64,000 bases of DNA from Synechococcus sp. MU1643 (GTDB taxonomy: Bacteria > Cyanobacteriota > Cyanobacteriia > PCC-6307 > Cyanobiaceae): positions 62,001-126,000 of the forward strand of contig NZ_VTKY01000004.1 of NCBI RefSeq assembly GCF_020514095.1, written 5' to 3'. Shown here piece after piece: positions 44,266 through 53,759 of this stretch. The position numbers were made by a program, and so were the translations under genes. Position 1 is the stretch's first letter. Every line of letters begins with the position of its first letter. The notes under the pieces were generated by a model that saw only the letters and a list, made by a program, of their open reading frames with translations, was not told where the DNA came from and did no database searches.

Positions 44266-44631
44266 ATGGCCGACACCAAACCAGCCGAGGAACAGAGCGG
44301 GACCTACGCCATCGTTGAGGCGTCGGGCACCCAGATCTGGCTGCAGCCCAACCGCTACTACGACATCGATCGGCTTCAGGCCGAGGTGGACGACACCATC
44401 AAGCTTGAAAACGTGCTCCTGGTAAAGGACGGCAAGGGCACCACCCTCGGCCAGCCTTACGTCAAAGATGCCACCGTGTCACTCAAGGTGATGGCCCATC
44501 GCCGCGGTCCCAAGGTGATCGTTTACAAGATGCGCGCAAAAAAGAAAACCCGCCGCAAGAATGGTCACCGGCAGGAACTCACCCGGGTGATGGTTGAGTC
44601 CATCTCCGTGGGCGGCAAGGCCATCAGCTGA
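44266..44631 (+). CDS. rplU: 50S ribosomal protein L21
   Basis: A 121-residue ribosomal protein starting [20 protein letters not shown]. It continues [13 protein letters not shown] and [16 protein letters not shown], and carries the family signature [20 protein letters not shown] (about residues 84-103). It is the first gene of the rplU-rpmA pair, divergent from kaiA with a 132-base shared upstream region. Confidence 0.97.
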   Translation: MADTKPAEEQSGTYAIVEASGTQIWLQPNRYYDIDRLQAEVDDTIKLENVLLVKDGKGTTLGQPYVKDATVSLKVMAHRRGPKVIVYKMRAKKKTRRKNGHRQELTRVMVESISVGGKAIS

Positions 44632-44675
44632 CCTCCCCCCTCGCTCCATCAACCGCCCCACCAGCATCTCTTCTC

Positions 44676-44942
44676 ATGGCACATAAAAAAGGCACAGGCT
44701 CAACCCGTAACGGCCGCGACTCGAACGCCAAACGCCTGGGCGTGAAGGCCTACGGCGGCGAAACCGTCACCGCCGGATCCATCCTTATCCGCCAGCGCGG
44801 CACCTCCGTTCTGCCCGGCGTCAATGTCGGCAAAGGCAAGGACGACACCCTGTTTGCTCTGACCGATGGGATCGTGAAGTTTGAATCGATCCGCCGCGGC
44901 CTACGCAACCGCAAGCGCATCAACATCACTGCAGCGGTCTGA
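44676..44942 (+). CDS. rpmA: 50S ribosomal protein L27
   Basis: An 88-residue ribosomal protein starting [20 protein letters not shown], with the L27 signature [20 protein letters not shown] (about residues 32-51). It lies 44 bases after rplU and is followed by a strong terminator. The start at Ala-His directly after Met shows no cleavable N-terminal extension of the Firmicutes type. Confidence 0.97.
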   Translation: MAHKKGTGSTRNGRDSNAKRLGVKAYGGETVTAGSILIRQRGTSVLPGVNVGKGKDDTLFALTDGIVKFESIRRGLRNRKRINITAAV

Positions 44943-44965
44943 GTTTTTCAAACCAGCATCAATCC

Positions 44966-45001
44966 AAAGCCTCAATGCCTGTTGGCATTGAGGCTTTTTT
45001 A
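44966..45001 (+). terminator. Strong rho-independent terminator after rpmA
   Basis: AAAGCCTCAATGCC (44966-44979) pairs perfectly with GGCATTGAGGCTTT (44984-44997) around a TGTT loop and ends in a run of T to 45001. It closes the rplU-rpmA unit and faces the converging methyltransferase gene. Confidence 0.93.
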
Positions 45002-45024
45002 ATGCCCCCTTTTGTCGCCCCGCC

Positions 45025-45777
45025 TCAGGAACACCGGTACAGACGGGCGGTGATCAACAGAGGGTGAAACACCTCCAGGAACTGGACCTGCAGGGTGCGG
45101 AAGAACTCATCCACCAAGGCCGGATCATCGAAATGGAAGGGATACTCCCCCTGATGCCCTTTGAAGAAGTACCAGTTCAGGAGGGCGATGGACCCGGGCG
45201 CCATGCGCTGGTGAAACTCCAATAACTGCGCCGAGGGATCCGGCAGGTGTTCAAGTACATCGAGGCAGACCACCGAATCGAAACGCACATCGCCCAGGCT
45301 GCTCAGATCACGATGCACCGAAAGCTTGTCCGCCAGACCCAGGCTTTCTGCCCGTTGCCGCACAAAGGCCTGGTTGTGGGGATTGAGATCAACAAACCAA
45401 ACGTGATCGACCTCCGGTAGCGCCGCAGCCGAGATGGCATGGGTGCCGATGCCACCGCCGAAATCCAGCACCTGGCCCTGCACCGCCATGCCCTGAAGCC
45501 GCAGCGTGTCCGCGATGTAGTCCGCACTGGAGAGATGCCAGGCCGCCAGCTCAAGCAGGTGCCCAGTGCCCACCGTGTCCTCATAGAAGGCGGTGGCGTC
45601 CTCCGGCCGGAACGCACCCGGGTGCAAGTCCGCCAAGTCGTCGGTGCTGCTGGGCAGACGCTGCTCGAGCTGCTCCAGCGTCAGGTCGAGATAATGGCTG
45701 AGGTGTTGCTTGATGCCCAAACCGTCCGCCAGGAAAGCGGAGACGTCCACATCCGTGCTGCTGCGGAGCTGGGGCAT
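45025..45777 (-). CDS. Class I SAM-dependent methyltransferase
   Basis: A 250-residue protein with the methyltransferase motifs: motif I VLDFGGGIGTHAI (about residues 102-114), motif II VWFVDLNPHN near 126 and the following VVCLDVLEHLPD near 170. The N-terminal helical segment (about residues 1-90) may cap the substrate site. The substrate cannot be read from the sequence. It is divergent from truB with very little space between the starts. Confidence 0.82.
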   Translation of the reverse strand: MPQLRSSTDVDVSAFLADGLGIKQHLSHYLDLTLEQLEQRLPSSTDDLADLHPGAFRPEDATAFYEDTVGTGHLLELAAWHLSSADYIADTLRLQGMAVQGQVLDFGGGIGTHAISAAALPEVDHVWFVDLNPHNQAFVRQRAESLGLADKLSVHRDLSSLGDVRFDSVVCLDVLEHLPDPSAQLLEFHQRMAPGSIALLNWYFFKGHQGEYPFHFDDPALVDEFFRTLQVQFLEVFHPLLITARLYRCS

Positions 45778-45818
45778 GGATGGGCTTCAGGGCGCGGCCA
45801 ACCTACGCAGCCGCCGGA

Positions 45819-46727
45819 ATGCAACAGTCAGGGCATCCCGCTCCAGCTCCGGTGAAGGGCCCCTTCGGCTTCGTGGTGATCGACAAACCCGCAGGCCTCA
45901 CCTCCCATGCCTGCGTTAGCCGCCTGCGCCGAAGCTACGGGCTCAAGCGCGTGGGCCATGGCGGCACCCTCGACCCTGCCGTCACTGGGGTTCTCCCAAT
46001 CGCCCTGGGGCCGGCCACCCGTTTGCTTCCCTACCTCCCCGGGGAGAAGACCTACACCGGTGTGATCCAACTGGGCAGACGCACCAGCAGTGACGACCTG
46101 GATGGAGAGCTGCTGGAGCAGCAGGACTGGCCTTCCCTCAATGAGGCCGAGCTCAACAGCAGCCTGGACGCGTTTCGTGGCGCGATTGAGCAGCGTCCGC
46201 CGCAGGTCTCCGCCGTCCATGTGGATGGCGAACGGGCCCATGCCAGGGCCCGGCGCGGTGAAGCCATGGACCTTCCGCCGCGGGCCGTCACCGTGCACCG
46301 GCTGGAGTTGCTGCAGTGGGATGCGGCCCAGGGGCAGCTGAGCCTCGAGGTGCACTGCTCCGCTGGCACCTACATCCGCTCGATTGCCAGGGATCTGGGG
46401 GCCAGCATCGGCTGTGGAGGCTGTCTGGCCTCGCTGCGCCGCACCCAGGCCCTGGGGTTCCATGCACACCAGGCCCATCCGCTGCCGGAACGAGATGCTG
46501 CTCCGCCCGATCCCCTGTCCCCGCTTCTGGCCCTGGGGGCCCTGCCCCGGCGTGATCTCAGCGAAGCCGAACAGAACGACTGGCGCTGCGGCCGTCGCAT
46601 CGCGATGGATCCCGGTGCTGGAGAGGCGGTAGTGGTGTGCAACGCGGATGGGAGCATGGCCGGCATCGGCCACCGCGAGAGCGAAGGTCTTTTGCGTCCC
46701 AAGGTGGTGTTCGATGCAGCAGGCTGA
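45819..46727 (+). CDS. truB: tRNA pseudouridine(55) synthase TruB
   Basis: Makes pseudouridine 55 in the T loop of tRNAs. The catalytic Asp lies in [15 protein letters not shown], with [19 protein letters not shown] before it; further family motifs are [17 protein letters not shown] and the C-terminal [12 protein letters not shown]. The start is not certain: the ATG at 45819 ([15 protein letters not shown]) is chosen, but a GTG at 45852 right before KGPFGF, or the ATG at 45780, are possible. The extra N-terminal residues do not look conserved, so the shortest form may be correct. Confidence 0.93.
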   Translation: MQQSGHPAPAPVKGPFGFVVIDKPAGLTSHACVSRLRRSYGLKRVGHGGTLDPAVTGVLPIALGPATRLLPYLPGEKTYTGVIQLGRRTSSDDLDGELLEQQDWPSLNEAELNSSLDAFRGAIEQRPPQVSAVHVDGERAHARARRGEAMDLPPRAVTVHRLELLQWDAAQGQLSLEVHCSAGTYIRSIARDLGASIGCGGCLASLRRTQALGFHAHQAHPLPERDAAPPDPLSPLLALGALPRRDLSEAEQNDWRCGRRIAMDPGAGEAVVVCNADGSMAGIGHRESEGLLRPKVVFDAAG

Positions 46728-46780
46728 AACCACCTTTTTGGTTAGTACTCTCCGAGCGCATCCCGCCCTGCCCTGACGAG

Positions 46781-47524
46781 ATGGCTGGCCACAGCAAATG
46801 GTCCCAGATCAAACGCACCAAGGCCGTCGTCGACGCCAAACGAGGTGCGGTGTTCACCCGGCTGGGGCGAGAAATCATGGTGGCGGCCCGTACCGGAGCC
46901 GATCCCGCCGGGAATTTTCAGTTGCGGACGGCCATCAGCAAAGCCCGCGCCGCAGGGGTTCCCGCTTCCAACATCGATCGCGCCATCGCCAAAGGTTCAG
47001 GTAAGGCGGGTGATGGAGCTCAACTGGAGGAGGTGCGCTACGAGGGCTATGGCCCCGGCGGAATGGCGGTGCTGGTGGAGGCGCTCACTGACAACCGCAA
47101 CCGCACCGCTGCAGATCTACGACTGGCCTTCAGCAAGAACGGGGGAAACCTTGGGGAAAACGGCTGCGTGGCCTATCTGTTTGAGCACCGCAGCGAAGTG
47201 ATCCTCAACGCCGGCCGCGAGGACGAGGAACGGCTGCTGGAAAGCCTCCTGGAGATGGACGCCGATGGCTATGAGCTCTTGGACAGTACCGTGATGGTGC
47301 ATGGTCCGTACGAGGCCTTGGAGAGCCTTCAGGACGGCTTGCAATGTGCTGACTGGAATGTGCGGGAGTGGGGCCATCACTGGTCCGCCCAGACCAGCGT
47401 TTCGGTAAGTGATACCGACACCGCCCGCAGCTGCCTCAAGCTGCTTGATGCACTCGATGGGCTCGACGATGTGCGCAGCGTCAGCGCCAACCTTGACCTA
47501 GCCGAAGGGATAGAGCTCGACTGA
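46781..47524 (+). CDS. YebC/PmpR-family regulatory protein (TACO1-like)
   Basis: A 247-residue protein beginning [20 protein letters not shown], the hallmark start of the family, followed by [20 protein letters not shown] and [20 protein letters not shown]. Members act as transcription regulators or help ribosomes through proline stretches; which applies here is unknown. The frame is open upstream, but the conserved start and comparison with the family make this ATG clear. It follows truB after 53 bases on the same strand. Confidence 0.94.
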   Translation: MAGHSKWSQIKRTKAVVDAKRGAVFTRLGREIMVAARTGADPAGNFQLRTAISKARAAGVPASNIDRAIAKGSGKAGDGAQLEEVRYEGYGPGGMAVLVEALTDNRNRTAADLRLAFSKNGGNLGENGCVAYLFEHRSEVILNAGREDEERLLESLLEMDADGYELLDSTVMVHGPYEALESLQDGLQCADWNVREWGHHWSAQTSVSVSDTDTARSCLKLLDALDGLDDVRSVSANLDLAEGIELD

Positions 47525-47601
47525 GCCTCCTTAAAGTTCATCGTCAGCAAATCCGCACCAAAGCTTGTGCCCGTGAGCCCAGGGCGATGCCAGCGCTAGG
47601 C

Positions 47602-47617
47602 AGAAGGCATCCCTTCT
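47602..47617 (+). promoter_or_regulatory. Hairpin abutting the Shine-Dalgarno site of the Nif11-like gene
   Basis: AGAAGG (47602-47607) pairs with CCTTCT (47612-47617) around CATC. The next bases are the Shine-Dalgarno sequence GGAGG (47618-47622), six bases before the ATG. Such placement can modulate ribosome access; whether it does so here is unknown. Confidence 0.4.
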
Positions 47618-47628
47618 GGAGGATCGCC

Positions 47629-47799
47629 ATGTCCATGAAACAGCTGGAGACGTTCATGTCGCGGGTGCAGAGCAACGACTCACTACGCGATGAGGTGCAG
47701 CGATGCGGCAAGGACAACTCCTGCGTGGTCAAGGTCGGCGCCAAACACGGCCACAAGTTCTCCCCATCACACCTGAGCCGCTGGCAAAAGGAACACTGA
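47629..47799 (+). CDS. Nif11-like domain small protein
   Basis: A 56-residue protein, MSMKQLETFMSRVQSNDSLR followed by DEVQRCGKDNSCVVKVGAKH and GHKFSPSHLSRWQKEH. The helical pattern matches the Nif11 domain, including the A/GxxxG-like turn and the final SxxxLxxW position. There is no Gly-Gly leader cleavage site or core peptide, and no lanthipeptide synthetase in the window. It is therefore an orphan Nif11 protein, not a prochlorosin precursor. A good Shine-Dalgarno (GGAGG, 47618-47622) precedes the ATG. Confidence 0.8.
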   Translation: MSMKQLETFMSRVQSNDSLRDEVQRCGKDNSCVVKVGAKHGHKFSPSHLSRWQKEH

Positions 47800-47828
47800 A
47801 GACCCGCCACAACCGGCGGCGGGATTCC

Positions 47829-48098
47829 TCAGGGGGTCCCAGCCGCCGCCTCCCCCGTTCCATCGGGTTGCTGTCGAATCAGCCGCGCCAGCATCTCCAA
47901 CTTGGCGTTCTCCGATTCCGAGGCTCGGGTTGCCATCCAGGCACTGGCTGCCTTCTGCTGGGCCAACTGCTGCACCAAAGCCAGGGCCATCTCGCGCAGC
48001 TGCTCTAAGTCCTGACAGTCCTGAATCAAGCGCGTCCAGCGTTCCGCCTCAAAACTCTGCTCAAGGCGCCGTTCCACGGGGTCGATGCTCATCGCCAC
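47829..48098 (-). CDS. 89-residue helical hypothetical protein
   Basis: The frame starts MAMSIDPVERRLEQSFEAER; the Met at MSIDP (48092) may be the real start. It is strongly helical with a probable coiled coil (residues 10-70), containing RLIQDCQDLEQLREMALALV. It resembles small cyanobacterial helical proteins that I cannot name. The next gene, nagB, lies 13 bases upstream on the same strand, so it is probably the last member of a spoIID-nagB unit. Confidence 0.7.
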   Translation of the reverse strand: MAMSIDPVERRLEQSFEAERWTRLIQDCQDLEQLREMALALVQQLAQQKAASAWMATRASESENAKLEMLARLIRQQPDGTGEAAAGTP

Positions 48099-48111
48099 TG
48101 CTCTCGGCTGC

Positions 48112-48879
48112 TCAAGCTAAAGCCGCTGCATCGCACCAGAGCCAGACATTTGGATGGGTTAGCAGCCAGCTGGCGGGCAGCGCAGGATCCGGCTCGCTTA
48201 AAGCCAGCAGCCGCTTGAGGATGCCGGCCTTGGCAGCGCCGGTCACCACAAGATGAATCTCAGCGGCCTCGAGGATCTCCCACAGGCCAAGGGTAATAGC
48301 CCGCTGGGGAACAGCCTCAACGCAACCATCGAAGAGAACCGCGTTCTGCTGCCGGGTGGCAGAGGTCAGCTGCACCTCATGACAGTGCTGATCGGGAGGG
48401 CAAGGCGGCTCGTTGAAACCAACATGTCCATTGCTGCCGAGCCCCAGAAGCTGCAGGCCGATGCCCCCGCAACCGCTGAGCTGCTCGCCGTAACGCCGCG
48501 CAGCAGCCGCTCCGTCAGCGGCAGTGCTGTCGGGAAGATGCACCGCTGAGGCGGGCAAGCCCAACGGTGCAGCGAGGTGGTGGGTCATGTAGGCCCGGTA
48601 GCCCCGCGGATCTTCCGCCGAGAGTCCGAGGTATTCGTCCAGGTTGAAACTGCACCATCGGCCGCGCAGGGCCTCAAGCTCATCGGCAGACCACGACAGC
48701 AGCCGTTCGACCAGGGTGCGATACAGCGGCTCCATCGTGCGTCCGGTAGCCAGACCCAACGGCTTCAGGGAATCCGGCCCCTGCCAATTGCGCAGATGTC
48801 GCTCCAGATGGGCCGCCAGCACAGCGCAGAGATCCGTGTCACTGGAATGGCTTTGCAGACGACAGGGAAACCGTGCCAA
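48112..48879 (-). CDS. nagB: Glucosamine-6-phosphate deaminase family protein
   Basis: A 255-residue protein of the NagB/6-phosphogluconolactonase fold. It has LGLATGRTMEPLYRTL near residue 42 (phosphate loop), FNLDEYLGLSAEDPRGYRAY near 76 (NLDEY motif with catalytic Asp) and LLGLGSNGHVGFNEP near 143. These fit glucosamine-6-phosphate deaminase better than 6-phosphogluconolactonase. The start lies within the end of the spoIID gene (41-base overlap), unless translation begins at a later codon. Confidence 0.88.
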   Translation of the reverse strand: MARFPCRLQSHSSDTDLCAVLAAHLERHLRNWQGPDSLKPLGLATGRTMEPLYRTLVERLLSWSADELEALRGRWCSFNLDEYLGLSAEDPRGYRAYMTHHLAAPLGLPASAVHLPDSTAADGAAAARRYGEQLSGCGGIGLQLLGLGSNGHVGFNEPPCPPDQHCHEVQLTSATRQQNAVLFDGCVEAVPQRAITLGLWEILEAAEIHLVVTGAAKAGILKRLLALSEPDPALPASWLLTHPNVWLWCDAAALA

Positions 48880-50326
48880 AGGGCGAAATCGGCATGTCTC
48901 TCCAGAGTGGCTTCGTTGGGGGCTTCAGCGCCAGCGATGGGTCGTGGTGCGGCCGGTAGGGAATGACCTCAGCCCCGCGGTAGTAGTGATGAAGAATCGA
49001 GCGGAAGTCAGCACCCTGCTCCGCCAGACCGTGGGCTCCCCACTGACTCATGCCAACGCCATGGCCATAGCCCTGGCCCTTCACCAACAGCTGAAGGCCG
49101 CCAGCGGACCAACGACGCACCGAAGTCTTACTGACCAGCAACGGCGGAGGGGCCGCCAACAGAGGCGGTCGTCCTCCCCGCTGGCGGGCCACCGATGCCG
49201 TGATCCGATCGATGCGAGAGCCACCACTGGCAGTCGCGTTCACCCGCCGCACCGGAAACTCCAGAGAGGGGCGCTGCCTCCCCGTCACCATCTCAAAGTC
49301 CACCAGAGTGCTTTTGAGACCCAACCGCTTGCGCAGCTCGCTGCCGCTGAGCACCAGCGATCCGCCCGGCCCGCGGACACGGGCCTGGCGGACGCGGCCG
49401 CTGCTGGAACGACTCAGCACCTCAACAGCCTGGAGCCCCCCGGTTTCGGGCAGCCGCTGACGTAGCCCAGCCGGATCAAACCATTGTTCCCAGCGGTGCA
49501 CCGGGCTGTGCTGGTCGTGGTCGGGGACGCTGACCAGATAGGGAAACTGACGGCGCCAGACCATCCCGCTCGCCTCGGTCACCCCGCCAGAACTGCTGTG
49601 AAAGACAGCATCGATCAGGCGACCACCGTGCACGAGCACCAGCGAACGGGTGCTGGCCACCGCCTTCCGGGTGCTCGGGGTTTCCGACTCCACGCCCCGG
49701 TACACCTGACTCGCCACCGTGGCCTTCACATCCCAGGCACCACCCCGGCCGCGTTGTTTCAGGGCATATGTGCGGGCCGCCACCGCCTGGGCCTGCAGGG
49801 CGGCCAGGGGCCAGCGGTGGGGCATTTCGCTACCGACAACACTGTCTAGATAGGTCTCGACGCCCAGGCTGTTGACCACGCGCAAATTCCCGCCTCGGCC
49901 GCTGATGCGCAGCACACCGCGGTAGCGACGGGACCCCAGCCAGATGCCCCGTGAGTCGTCGTTTTGCACCGTCACCAAAGTGCTGGGGGCCAGCAGCATC
50001 GATTGGCCATCCACAGTGGCTCTCAAGCGGGTTCCTTGGAGGCTGAGCTGCAGCCGCTGCGGCTGTCGCTCGCCGCCGGGGAGTCCCTGCACCCGCAGCG
50101 GCTGTGCTCCATCGGAGAGCAGGCTGACCTGGTTGTTCTCCAGCAGCAACACTCGCATCTGCGGCTCGCGGCCGCGGGCCAGCGCCATCGGCGATGGAGC
50201 GATAACAGCGACGAGCAAAAGCCCGACGGCAGTGGAGGCGCGTCGCACGCTGGAGATCAAAGGGCGACTCAGTGTGCCGCCTGTTCCTGGGTTCAGCCAG
50301 ATGGCAGCATGAGCCCTGAGGAGCAC
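48839..50326 (-). CDS. SpoIID/LytB-domain protein
   Basis: A 495-residue exported protein of the SpoIID/LytB family, which in Bacillus has peptidoglycan lytic activity. The N-terminus has a signal segment (about residues 32-52, [19 protein letters not shown]). The family motif area is [20 protein letters not shown] near residue 157, followed by [14 protein letters not shown] near 180 and [10 protein letters not shown] near 242. The C-terminus has [20 protein letters not shown], the second signature. It likely acts in the cell wall. The end overlaps nagB by 41 bases. Confidence 0.9.
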   Translation of the reverse strand: MLLRAHAAIWLNPGTGGTLSRPLISSVRRASTAVGLLLVAVIAPSPMALARGREPQMRVLLLENNQVSLLSDGAQPLRVQGLPGGERQPQRLQLSLQGTRLRATVDGQSMLLAPSTLVTVQNDDSRGIWLGSRRYRGVLRISGRGGNLRVVNSLGVETYLDSVVGSEMPHRWPLAALQAQAVAARTYALKQRGRGGAWDVKATVASQVYRGVESETPSTRKAVASTRSLVLVHGGRLIDAVFHSSSGGVTEASGMVWRRQFPYLVSVPDHDQHSPVHRWEQWFDPAGLRQRLPETGGLQAVEVLSRSSSGRVRQARVRGPGGSLVLSGSELRKRLGLKSTLVDFEMVTGRQRPSLEFPVRRVNATASGGSRIDRITASVARQRGGRPPLLAAPPPLLVSKTSVRRWSAGGLQLLVKGQGYGHGVGMSQWGAHGLAEQGADFRSILHHYYRGAEVIPYRPHHDPSLALKPPTKPLWRDMPISPFGTVSLSSAKPFQ

Positions 50327-50331
50327 CGGCC

Positions 50332-51291
50332 TTGCAGGTCACTTTTCTCGGTACGAGTTCTGGGGTACCCACCAGGGCCCGCAACGTTTCAGCCGTGGCT
50401 CTGCGTTTGCCGCAGCGCTCGGAGATGTGGCTGTTCGACTGCGGCGAGGGCACCCAACATCAGTTTTTGCGCAGTGATCTGCGGCTGTCGCAGCTGCGCC
50501 GGGTGTTCATCACCCACATGCATGGCGACCATGTGTTCGGCCTGCCTGGGCTCCTGGCCAGCCTCGGACTCGCCGGCAGCTGCCCCGCAGGGGTCGATCT
50601 CTACGGGCCAGACCCGCTGGAGAGTTACCTCAACGGTGTGCTGCGCACAAGCTCCACCCGCATCGGATATCCCCTCGCCGTCCACCGGGTCAGGGATGCA
50701 GCCGAGCAGGGCACTCTGCTATTCGAGGACGACGACTTCACGGTGCGCTGCACCCCGCTCACCCACCGTGTGCCGGCCTACGCCTATCGCATCGAACAGA
50801 AGCCTCTGGCCGGTCGCTTCGACATTGAGAAAGCACGGGAACTGAACATCCCGCCCGGGCCCGTCTATGCACAGTTGAAGCGGGGTGAAACGGTGACCCT
50901 GGAGGACGGTCGCAGCATCGACGGCACCAGCCTCTGCGGTGAGGAACGGCCCGGTGTGAGCGTCGTCTATTGCACCGACACCGTGTTCTGCGAGGCGGCC
51001 GTGGAGCTTGCCCGCGGGGCGGACCTGCTGATCCATGAATCCACCTTTGCCCATGGGGAGGCGGGGATGGCGTTCCAGAAACAGCACTCCACCAGCACAA
51101 TGGCTGCCCAGACGGCCGCCGAAGCCGGTGTGGGGCAACTGGTGCTGACCCACCTCAGCCCGCGCTACGTGCCGGGCAACCCGGTAACGCCCCAAGACCT
51201 GTTGGACGAGGCCAAGGCGATCTTCCCGAACACGCTGCTGGCCAAGGACTTCCTCAGCATTGACGTCAAACCACGCTGCAACAGTTCGTGA
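50332..51291 (+). CDS. rnz: Ribonuclease Z
   Basis: Zinc endonuclease that removes the 3' trailer of tRNA precursors; CCA is not encoded in the tRNAs of this window, so it is needed. The 319-residue protein has the metal motif [14 protein letters not shown] near residue 61, with further ligands in [17 protein letters not shown] and LTHLSPRY. The start is a TTG five bases after the divergent spoIID start ([20 protein letters not shown]). All catalytic residues appear intact. Confidence 0.95.
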   Translation: MQVTFLGTSSGVPTRARNVSAVALRLPQRSEMWLFDCGEGTQHQFLRSDLRLSQLRRVFITHMHGDHVFGLPGLLASLGLAGSCPAGVDLYGPDPLESYLNGVLRTSSTRIGYPLAVHRVRDAAEQGTLLFEDDDFTVRCTPLTHRVPAYAYRIEQKPLAGRFDIEKARELNIPPGPVYAQLKRGETVTLEDGRSIDGTSLCGEERPGVSVVYCTDTVFCEAAVELARGADLLIHESTFAHGEAGMAFQKQHSTSTMAAQTAAEAGVGQLVLTHLSPRYVPGNPVTPQDLLDEAKAIFPNTLLAKDFLSIDVKPRCNSS

Positions 51292-51364
51292 TCCGGCCAC
51301 AGAGGGTCACTTCCCCGTGATACAAGAGCTTGGTGCGGTGAATGCGTCACACCCCCTTACCTTC

Positions 51365-51877
51365 ATGGCCTCTGTGTTCTCTTCCTTGCGACGGTCCCTG
51401 AAGGGCCTTCTGGTCCTTATCCCGGTGCTGATCGGTTTGGCCGTTATCTCTCCGGCTCAGGCGGCCCAGTGGGACGCTGAGACCCTGACGGTTCCGGCAG
51501 ATCCTTCTGGCACAGAGGTGACCTTCAGCGATCGCGAAATCGATGCTGGCCGCAAGGTGTTCAACACCAGCTGCGGCACCTGCCACGCCGGTGGCATCAC
51601 CAAGACCAACCACAACGTGGGGTTGGATCCTGAGACCCTGGCCCTGGCCACCCCAGCCCGCGACAACGTTGAGGCCTTGGTCGATTACATGAAAGACCCC
51701 ACCTCCTACGACGGTGAGTACAGCATTGCTGACCTGCACCCGAGCATGCGCGACGCTGAGCTCTACCCCGCCATGCGCGACCTCGATGATGAGGATCTTC
51801 GCCTGATGGCCGGCTACATCCTGGTGTCGCCCAAAGTCCAGGGCAGTGCTTGGGGTGGCGGCAAGATCTACTTCTGA
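51365..51877 (+). CDS. psbV: Cytochrome c550 (PsbV) of photosystem II
   Basis: Lumenal extrinsic subunit that stabilises the oxygen-evolving Mn cluster. The 170-residue precursor has a signal peptide (MASVFSSLRRSLKGLLVLIP to about residue 34, ending AQA), then the heme motif CGTCH near residue 68 in NTSCGTCHAGGITKTNHN, and the second axial His in IADLHPSMRD near residue 122. The C-terminal GGGKIYF is typical. The frame is open further upstream, but the start at 51365 matches the family. Confidence 0.96.
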   Translation: MASVFSSLRRSLKGLLVLIPVLIGLAVISPAQAAQWDAETLTVPADPSGTEVTFSDREIDAGRKVFNTSCGTCHAGGITKTNHNVGLDPETLALATPARDNVEALVDYMKDPTSYDGEYSIADLHPSMRDAELYPAMRDLDDEDLRLMAGYILVSPKVQGSAWGGGKIYF

Positions 51878-51919
51878 TCAGCTCCTGCCGATCAATCCCT
51901 ACTAACCAAAATTGTTTGT

Positions 51920-51950
51920 CCCTGGCGGCCTTAGGTCGTCGGGGCTTTTT
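51920..51950 (+). terminator. Terminator after psbV, also the stop region of a convergent gene
   Basis: CCCTGGCGGCC (51920-51930) and GGTCGTCGGGG (51934-51944) pair over 11 positions with three G-T wobbles, with loop TTA, followed by CTTTTT. The loop TTA is also the stop codon (TAA) of the convergent hypothetical gene. Confidence 0.7.
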
Positions 51951-52317
51951 GTTGGGGACTCACCTGCTCAGGGGCCATGGAGTTGGGATGGCGGCTATAC
52001 CACCACTCCTGCAGATCCCGGCTGAAACGAACGGAGAACAGGGTCAGCACCGTGGGCGTGGGTCGTCCGCCCGGTTGCAGCAGTTCCACCGCGTAGGAGG
52101 GGCAGCGCCGGGCCGCCAGATCAGGGACAAACCGCCGTCCGATCCGTCGCCAGCTTGGCTCTTTGCTGCGCCAGGCCAGGCGACAGCAGGGCCAGGGCAG
52201 TTCTTCGCGATCAAACAACCGGCAACAGGGACCGATGACACGAAAGCTGTACTGACCGCCGGGGCTGGTGTGAATGCTGCCGGGCTCCAGAAGATCGTCG
52301 ACTTCGGGGCGGCTCAC
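51931..52317 (-). CDS. Conserved hypothetical protein with paired cysteines
   Basis: I take the GTG at 52315-52317 as the start (MSRPEVDDLLEPGSIHTSPG), giving 128 residues. The longer open frame upstream would be translated from the petF terminator and is unlikely. Conserved-looking parts are GQYSFRVIGPCCRLFDREEL and PWPCCRLAWRSKEPSWRRIG, with two CC pairs, then ARRCPSYAVELLQPGG and FSRDLQEWWYSRHP. It probably is a soluble protein. The family is unnamed to me; its position between psbV and petF could be chance. Confidence 0.72.
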   Translation of the reverse strand: MSRPEVDDLLEPGSIHTSPGGQYSFRVIGPCCRLFDREELPWPCCRLAWRSKEPSWRRIGRRFVPDLAARRCPSYAVELLQPGGRPTPTVLTLFSVRFSRDLQEWWYSRHPNSMAPEQVSPQQKAPTT

Positions 52318-52359
52318 GGCAGGAGAGAACAAGGGACACGCATGGAAGACGACCAAGCC

Positions 52360-52385
52360 AAAAAAAACCACCCCCGAAGGGGTGG
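52360..52385 (-). terminator. Rho-independent terminator of petF
   Basis: On the minus strand CCACCCC (52385-52379) pairs with GGGGTGG (52374-52368) around a short loop and is followed by eight T. It lies 31 bases after the ferredoxin stop. Confidence 0.93.
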
Positions 52386-52416
52386 CTGAGGACACGTCCA
52401 GTTGAAGGACAGAGGC

Positions 52417-52716
52417 TCAATAGAGCTCTTCTTCGGCGTGGGTCTTGATGGTGCAGTCGCTGGTGGGGTAGGCGACGCAGGTCAGCACGAAACCAGCTTC
52501 AATCTGGTCGTCGTCCAGGAAGCTCTGATCGGACTGATCGACGGTGCCAGCGGTGATCTTGCCGGCGCAGGTGGAGCAAGCGCCAGCACGGCAGGAGTAG
52601 GGGAGGTCGATGCCCTGCTCTTCAGCAGCGTCGAGGATGTACTGGTCGTCGGGAACTTCGATGGTCTTGTTCAGACCTTCGCTCTCGGAGACCAGGGTGA
52701 CCTTGTAGGAAGCCAT
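52417..52716 (-). CDS. petF: Plant-type [2Fe-2S] ferredoxin
   Basis: Photosynthetic electron carrier between photosystem I and FNR, FTR, nitrite reductase and others. The 99-residue protein starts [20 protein letters not shown]. The cluster ligands lie in [14 protein letters not shown] (three Cys, about residues 40-49) and in FVLTCVAYP (fourth Cys near residue 79). The C-terminal THAEEELY is characteristic of ferredoxin I. It stands alone with its own terminator. The 149 bases upstream (52717-52865) hold only the promoter region. Confidence 0.97.
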   Translation of the reverse strand: MASYKVTLVSESEGLNKTIEVPDDQYILDAAEEQGIDLPYSCRAGACSTCAGKITAGTVDQSDQSFLDDDQIEAGFVLTCVAYPTSDCTIKTHAEEELY

Positions 52717-52865
52717 GATTGATGAATGCGTACAGGGTTCCGGAAAACCCGGTCCTGCAGAACGTCACATTTTTACTGCAAATAGGTGCTCAACCTGACG
52801 ATTCATGGGCCACAGGGGAGGAGGACCAATCGGAGACCCCACTCTGATAAGCCTGGCTTATGGAG

Positions 52866-53759
52866 CTAGGCCTGTCGGCGGCGGATCTCCAGCAGCCCCC
52901 AGCGGCCCTGTTCCGCTTCGGAGGTGACCATCCAGCCCAATCCCCCCAAGACCTCCTTCAGGCGCGGAGCCTGATCCACCAGGAGCCCGCTGAGTAGAGC
53001 GCGCCCATCGGGCTGAAGCAGCTCCTCGAAGCCAGGTGAGAGGGCTTCAATCACCGGAGCAAGGATGTTGCAGAGGAGCAGATCAGCGCGGCGAGGGGCG
53101 AGCAGCTCACTCAGTGTCTCCACAGAGCCAAGAGCCACCTGCAGCTCAGCCTCCGATCGGTCGTTGAGGCCGCGGTTGTCGGTCGTGGCACGCACCGCCA
53201 GGGAATCAGTATCAGCGGCCACCACCACCTCCGCCCCCAATCCCAGCGCAGCAAGGCCCAGCACCCCACTGCCGCACCCCAGATCGGCCACGAGCGACGC
53301 CACAGGAGGTGACTGCTCCAAAGCTTCCAGGCAGAGCCGGGTGGTGGGGTGACTTCCGGTGCCAAATGCACTGCCCGGGTCCATCTTGATCACCAGCCGG
53401 TCGGCATGCTCCGGCGGAACCTCCAGCCAGGCCGGCAGGATCAACAGCCCAGCACCGACAGGATCGGCCTGCCAGTGCTGCTTCCAGCTCAGGCTCCAAT
53501 CCTCGTCGGCCACATCATCCCAATGCCCAGCGGGCAAAGTGAGGCCGAAGGGCTCCGCCAGCGGCTGCAGGCTGGCGATCAGCTCCCGCCGCTGCGGGTC
53601 CGGCCACTCCGGCTTGGGGAGCCAGACCAACAACGTCTTGCGGTCAGGCGTTTCCGGCGCATGTTGCACCGCATGGCGATGCAGCCCCAGATCCGTCAAC
53701 TTCCACACCAGCGATTCCTCCAGCTCTGGAGGGCACGGGAGTGTGAGACGCCACCACAT
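52866..53759 (-). CDS. prmA: Ribosomal protein L11 methyltransferase
   Basis: Trimethylates ribosomal protein L11. The 297-residue protein has an N-terminal substrate-binding domain (about residues 1-110) and a SAM-binding domain with DPGSAFGTGSHPTTRLCLEA near residue 125 (PrmA signature), VADLGCGSGVLGLAALGLGA near 157 and LLCNILAPVIEAL near 227. Its start shares one base with the serA stop (TGATG), so the two are cotranslated, an arrangement that recurs in marine picocyanobacteria as far as I recall. Confidence 0.94.
   Translation of the reverse strand: MWWRLTLPCPPELEESLVWKLTDLGLHRHAVQHAPETPDRKTLLVWLPKPEWPDPQRRELIASLQPLAEPFGLTLPAGHWDDVADEDWSLSWKQHWQADPVGAGLLILPAWLEVPPEHADRLVIKMDPGSAFGTGSHPTTRLCLEALEQSPPVASLVADLGCGSGVLGLAALGLGAEVVVAADTDSLAVRATTDNRGLNDRSEAELQVALGSVETLSELLAPRRADLLLCNILAPVIEALSPGFEELLQPDGRALLSGLLVDQAPRLKEVLGGLGWMVTSEAEQGRWGLLEIRRRQA

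Noticed and set aside
47629-47799. Nif11-like protein as a prochlorosin or lanthipeptide precursor
   Set aside because: There is no Gly-Gly cleavage site, no Cys/Ser/Thr-rich core peptide and no LanM-type enzyme in the window.
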